The notes under the pieces: model-generated
Database searches by the model: none
What the model was told of the DNA's origin: nothing
What the model saw: only the letters and a program-made list of their open reading frames with translations
From: Diphasiastrum complanatum
Taxonomy: Eukaryota; Streptophyta; Lycopodiopsida; Lycopodiales; Lycopodiaceae
Assembly: GCA_029204225.1 (NCBI GenBank)
Contig: CM055095.1
Location: 19,801,450 to 19,865,449 of the forward strand
Reading direction: 5' to 3'
DNA: 64,000 nt
Part shown: one piece after another, positions 60,096 through 64,000 of the stretch
Layout of the letters: every line of letters begins with the position of its first letter
How positions within the stretch are numbered: the stretch's first letter is position 1
Position numbers and translations under genes: made by a program

Positions 60096-62439
60096 TTAGT
60101 TTGCTGTCGCTGTAGATATTGGCTCCGGACTCCTTTTATCCAGCCAGGCAATAATGTCGTTGAACACATTCCTGATTTTGTCATCGGTTTCACCAACAAA
60201 TATTCCATGCCATGTGTCTGGATAGAGTTTGAAAGTTTTATCAGTGCTACAGGCTGCGTTGTAGAGAGCTCTACTGGTGTCTGGATCGGTGATTATGTCG
60301 TCTTCTCCATGTAGTACAAAAAAAGGCAAGGACACCTGAAAATGGAATCAGTCAGAGAATCACCATAGTGCTCAATATACTATAATTTTATCCGTGGTTC
60401 TTGGTAGCGTTTCATGTTGCATGTTGACTTGTTCTTCAGCAGAGCCAAATGATCCATATCGTCCTGATGCGTATAGTAAGTACTATATTGTAATTCTTTT
60501 GTCATTGCGAGATTAAATAATATAGACACAAAAGAGGAGCATCAGCGATTTTGAAATTTGTTTCTCGCTGTAAGAAACTTGACAAGAAAGAATTGGTTTT
60601 ACCTTGTCAAGATTTTTCTGGAGGCGCTTGCTCGCCTTTATCGCCTCTAAAACAGTTTTCAGACGGGGTCTGTCTTGGTATGCATAAGGATTAGCCCGCA
60701 CCTAAGAACAGCAACATTCTATGAGAATTTGGAACTCTCCTATTGAACAATTACGTAACAAAGTTTACAGCTACACTCTAGCAAAAATCTATGAATGGCA
60801 AATGGGGGCCAGCATATTCAATCCAGTTACGGAGAGTATACATTGGATCGAGTCCTACCTGCAATCTTTTCTCGGGTTCCTTGAATGCTGTATCGATCAC
60901 ATCATTTGCAGGCACAATTTTCCAAGTTCCAATGAATGGTGTCACCCAATCCAGAGCAGTCATCAAGAAGTCTGGCGGCATTCTGGTTTTCTCGGATATC
61001 TATCATGTTTTGATAACAACGCAGGCACGGGAGACATTAGCAATAGTCATCACGAAGTCTGGTGGCATTCTGGTTGTCTAGGTTATCTAGACAATTTTAT
61101 AACTTACAACGGGGACAAAAGAGACAATAGCTATATAGTATATAGTGAACAATCGGCTAGCTGTGAATTTGAGCATTGTCAAAGTCCAACGGAAAAAGAT
61201 TACCATAGGAAGCTAAGTTTGGCTGGAAATAAATTCTAGTCACACACTACACCTAACGAATTCTACTCCACATTGAAGACTAGTTGGTTAAATGAATGAA
61301 AGTATCTTCCAAAGGAAAAAGCAATGGGTGTACTTTTTATTACCTTACACATGGGCACAGCAAATACACCGCCATCCCAAAGGGTAGGCTCTTTCAGGTG
61401 AATGGAAAGTGCCACACAGCCTCCCATGGACTCGCCAAGGATATATTTGGGTATGTTCTTGTACTCTTCAAGCTCTGCAAAGATCAATAGTAGGTGGAGT
61501 GAGATTCACCAGAGGTCATAACTAGATCGAAAAGACTCTTTATTTACCTGGTGTCTGCATATCCTCCTTAAATCCGATTGCCACATCTTCTTGATATTTG
61601 TTCATGTGAAACTGATTAAGCAGCTAGTATAGTTGAAAAGTGGACTGATTTTCTGGTAGCAATACCCCTGATAGTTTTGTAATATGTTCTCGTGTCGTCT
61701 ATAAGACGTGTAAAATCACTGATGTAACACTGCAACCCATCGGATCTACCATGGCCTTCATATTCTATGCCGTGCACGGCATACCCTGCCTCTCCGAGAT
61801 AAACACCAGTTCCTGTCATCGCAATGTGATTCATCGTTCTTTTGTTAGTCTACCTAGTCTAAGCTCTTCTTCTTACTAGAAAAAGCTTGCAGAAACTGAT
61901 CAGTTAGCCACTAGGAAGCAATATATATCGCTCGGCCTGCACATTGCACAAATACATTAATGTTAAATTCTGGGCGTCGTTCAGATCTTTGCCCATGTCA
62001 ACGTACCGATCATGAACCTACTCACATCCATGGCATACCCTGCGAAAAAAACCAACAATAAATAAGAATTAAACTGCATTCCAGTAGGATCAACAGGCAA
62101 AATCCTGACCAAGTAAGCATAATCACAGCCATACGAAAGACTATATTGGTTCTAGCTGCTAGCAATACTTGCCATGACAAAGGCAAACTACACCCCGGAT
62201 CGGGCGGTGCTTTGGGATCCATTTGCAAGTGAGAAATTTGACCTCACGAGAATTCGTATAGAATTCCTGCAATACACAAGGCATACAGTAAAGATCAGCA
62301 ATTAAGTTGATAGATCTGATTTGAATTTGGGATAAAATTATATTAACGGTTTAAGAAACTGAATCTTCTTCCATTTTAGTGCTGCAACAAATATATTCAC
62401 CTCGTCATATTTGATGTAGCTTGGCACTTCTAAATCCAT
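60096..62439 (-). CDS. MAGL: Monoacylglycerol-lipase-like alpha/beta hydrolase (caffeoylshikimate esterase group), 8 exons
   Basis: Minus-strand exons: 62439-62401, 62266-62173, 62039-62007, 61812-61666, 61474-61344, 60999-60859, 60701-60603, 60335-60096. Phases agree throughout, giving 307 aa, close to plant MAGL proteins (about 310-330). It starts MDLEVPSYIKYDE. Landmarks: TNSREVKFLTCKWIP; the oxyanion-hole region GVVCLCHGYAMD (residues about 38-49); YAVHGIEYEGHGRSDG; nucleophile elbow GESMGG with Ser120; WDGGVFAVPMCK; TWKIVPANDVID; NPYAYQDRPRLKT; VLHGEDDIITDP with catalytic Asp241; KLYPDTWHGI with His271. The family hydrolyses monoacylglycerols or, in the related CSE enzymes, caffeoyl shikimate; the substrate cannot be told here. 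Exon 3 is only 33 nt. Intron 2 uses a GC donor (CATG|GCAAGT), all others GT-AG. No disabling mutation is seen. Confidence 0.93.
60957..61090 (-). repeat. Partial duplication of exon 6 start into the adjacent intron
   Basis: GTCATCAAGAAGTCTGGCGG at 60959 is repeated as GTCATCACGAAGTCTGGTGG at 61047, followed in both by CATTCTGGTT and a TATCTA boundary. The unit (about 46 bp, period 88) spans the 3' splice site and the first codons of exon 6 (minus-strand RMPPDFLMT; duplicate RMPPDFVMT). The duplicate carries a stop in its upstream part. Confidence 0.8.
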
Positions 62440-63399
62440 TTCCTATTGACCTGGCAATTACAACCAGAACCAAATTATCTGATCAGCTTTTGAGGTGGAT
62501 GTCTTGGTTCTGGAAACAGTGAGACAACAACAGCCCACAAAAAGCAGCCTACCACCAGATGAGAAACAATATAGCATACAGAAGGAGCTGCACCAGATAA
62601 TCACTATTACTATCAATAGTTCATGACGTAATTAAATGCTCTGGTTTGAAGTAGAACGAGCATGAACTGGCTCCCCTTTATGCTATCAGTATCAGCCTCC
62701 TAAGATTAGTGCCACATCAAACAAGAAGTTAGCGGTCTAGTATGTAGATTCTAGAAAGATGTTCTACTAGACTAGAGCTAGAGCACCTGTATTGGAAATG
62801 TTAAAAAGGAGGTAGATTGTGTAGGTTTATTGGGTGGACCTACACCATGCCAAGGGAATGCATATAAGGCTGAAAACTAAGAGCTTGGTATAAGTTTTTC
62901 CTTGATTCTCAGCCCTTGATGCACTCCCTGACATGGTGCATGGTGCAGGGTGAGGGTGCTGAGATTAAGCAAAAGCCCAAAAAATCTTGCGGGTCGATTG
63001 GTCCGAGGAGAGAGCATAGGTAGTTGCAAGCCATGGGGACGGCGGCCAGATTATTTCAAAACCAATACAACCCATGGACATGATTAGTTGACATAATAGA
63101 TTTTTTGGCTGTGTTCTACCATTGATATGCCGGATGCAATAATTCTGTCAAGAGTCACAAGAATCATTGAGGTCTCAAGATAGAGCAAGAGCTTCACAAG
63201 TCACAAAAAAATGTATGTTTTTTTTCTACGATGTTGAAAAAAGTTGCAAATTGCACGATGGAGCAAGAGTAGCAAGAGACGCGTAAGTCTTATTTTCAAT
63301 GGTAATTTGCTAGTTGAGGAGTCTATACATTTGGTCTGTAGGTCCTTTTAAAATTGCAATTTTTCTTTTTGCAAATATCAACAATGTCCAGACCACCAA
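62440..63399. other. Upstream region of the lipase gene
   Basis: Should contain the 5'UTR and promoter of the minus-strand lipase. No clear TATA box or coding sequence is seen. Confidence 0.4.
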
Positions 63400-64000
63400 A
63401 AGTTATGTCGTATAAACATATAGGTCTTGCTCGATTCTTCGAAGAAAAATTATTCAACAACAGAAAGGGAAGCACTTGGAATGATTTTTACTGTAGAAAA
63501 ATTTCGGCATTATTTGTTGGAATACGCCTTTATATTTCATGTTGATCATTATGCTTTGAAGTATCTTGTTAATAAACCTGATTTATCTGGCCGAATTGCT
63601 CGTTGGGTTTTGTTGCTACAAGAGTTCACTTATCAAGTTGAGCTTCGTCAAGGAAAATATCATACTAATGCTGATTATTTTTTTTGACTTTTCACAAGAA
63701 AGATTGAAGAACCGTTAAATGATGACTTTTCATATGAAAATTTATTCAAGATATCTTCTATGAACTCTTTATATTCTGATATTATTATTTATCTCAAAGA
63801 TCATATGTATCCTGGCGGGTATGACTTGGAGATGAAGACAATATTTCTATATAAAGTCACACCTTATACCATCATCAACAATGTCCTGTATAAGCTTGGT
63901 GCAGATCATCAGCTACGAAGGTGTCTTAAACCTGAAGATATTCTAAAGGTTATTCGAGCCTTACATTCCGAAGATGCCAGTGGACATTTCGCCATGAAGA
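63400..64000 (+). pseudogene. Ty3/gypsy RT-RNase H end and integrase zinc finger, running off the window
   Basis: From 63427 the frame reads SSKKNYSTTEREALGMIFTV, EKFRHYLLEYAFIFHVDH, ALKYLVNKPDLSGRIARW and LLQEFTYQVELRQGKYH, the RNase H end of a gypsy pol, up to a TGA at 63685. Upstream sequence is frameshifted. Past the stop the frame continues (DMYPGGYDLEMKT-like spacer) to LRRCLKPEDILKVIRALHSE and GHFAMK, the HHCC zinc finger that opens gypsy integrase. The rest lies beyond the window. Confidence 0.88.

Noticed and set aside
60721-61239. 172-residue plus-strand frame
   Set aside because: It is antisense to exon 6 and the duplicated intron of the lipase, which has strong family motifs on the minus strand.

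Overview
The window is nuclear DNA of a land plant. Its genes are split by GT-AG introns, and most of the rest is decayed Ty1/copia and Ty3/gypsy LTR retrotransposons, a hAT relic, fold-back elements, and long AG/CT and GT/AC microsatellites. I see no operons, rRNA or tRNA. The species cannot be fixed from sequence alone; the very high retrotransposon load and one roughly 6 kb intron would suit a large-genome plant such as a fern or gymnosperm, but that is a guess.

Three host genes can be assembled exon by exon with consistent reading phase. (1) An amino acid permease of the AAP family lies on + at 6968-10267 (7 coding exons, 491 aa), with a TATA box and a probable 5'UTR intron carrying a CT microsatellite. 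(2) A COA1-like mitochondrial protein lies on + at 43039-50064 (4 exons, 211 aa); its second intron is 5.9 kb and filled with copia, gypsy and LTR relics. (3) A monoacylglycerol-lipase-like alpha/beta hydrolase lies on - at 60096-62439 (8 exons, 307 aa), with a complete Ser-Asp-His triad, a 33-nt exon and a GC-AG intron.

Layout: 1-5.6 kb holds two related copia elements (one on -, one on +). 6.1-6.3 kb is a gypsy integrase relic. 6.7-10.3 kb is the permease. 13.7-15.4 kb is a short LTR element bounded by a perfect CTAGT target duplication. 15.7-17 kb holds two copia pieces meeting head to head. 17.9-18.5 kb is a fold-back palindrome. 19.6-41.6 kb is a dense nest of copia fragments on both strands, with a hAT transposase relic at 27.2-27.9 kb and an 801-bp palindromic insertion inside a copia reverse transcriptase at 30.2-31.0 kb. 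43-50 kb is the COA1-like gene. 50-60 kb is mostly non-coding, with microsatellites, a 130-bp duplication, and an unusual array of spaced 14-bp hairpin motifs at 55.2-56.7 kb next to a perfect tRNA-Met primer-binding site. 60-62.4 kb is the lipase. 63.4 kb to the end is a gypsy pol fragment that runs out of the window.

The three host genes have no visible functional link to one another. Almost every retroelement copy carries stops, frameshifts or large deletions, so none looks autonomous.
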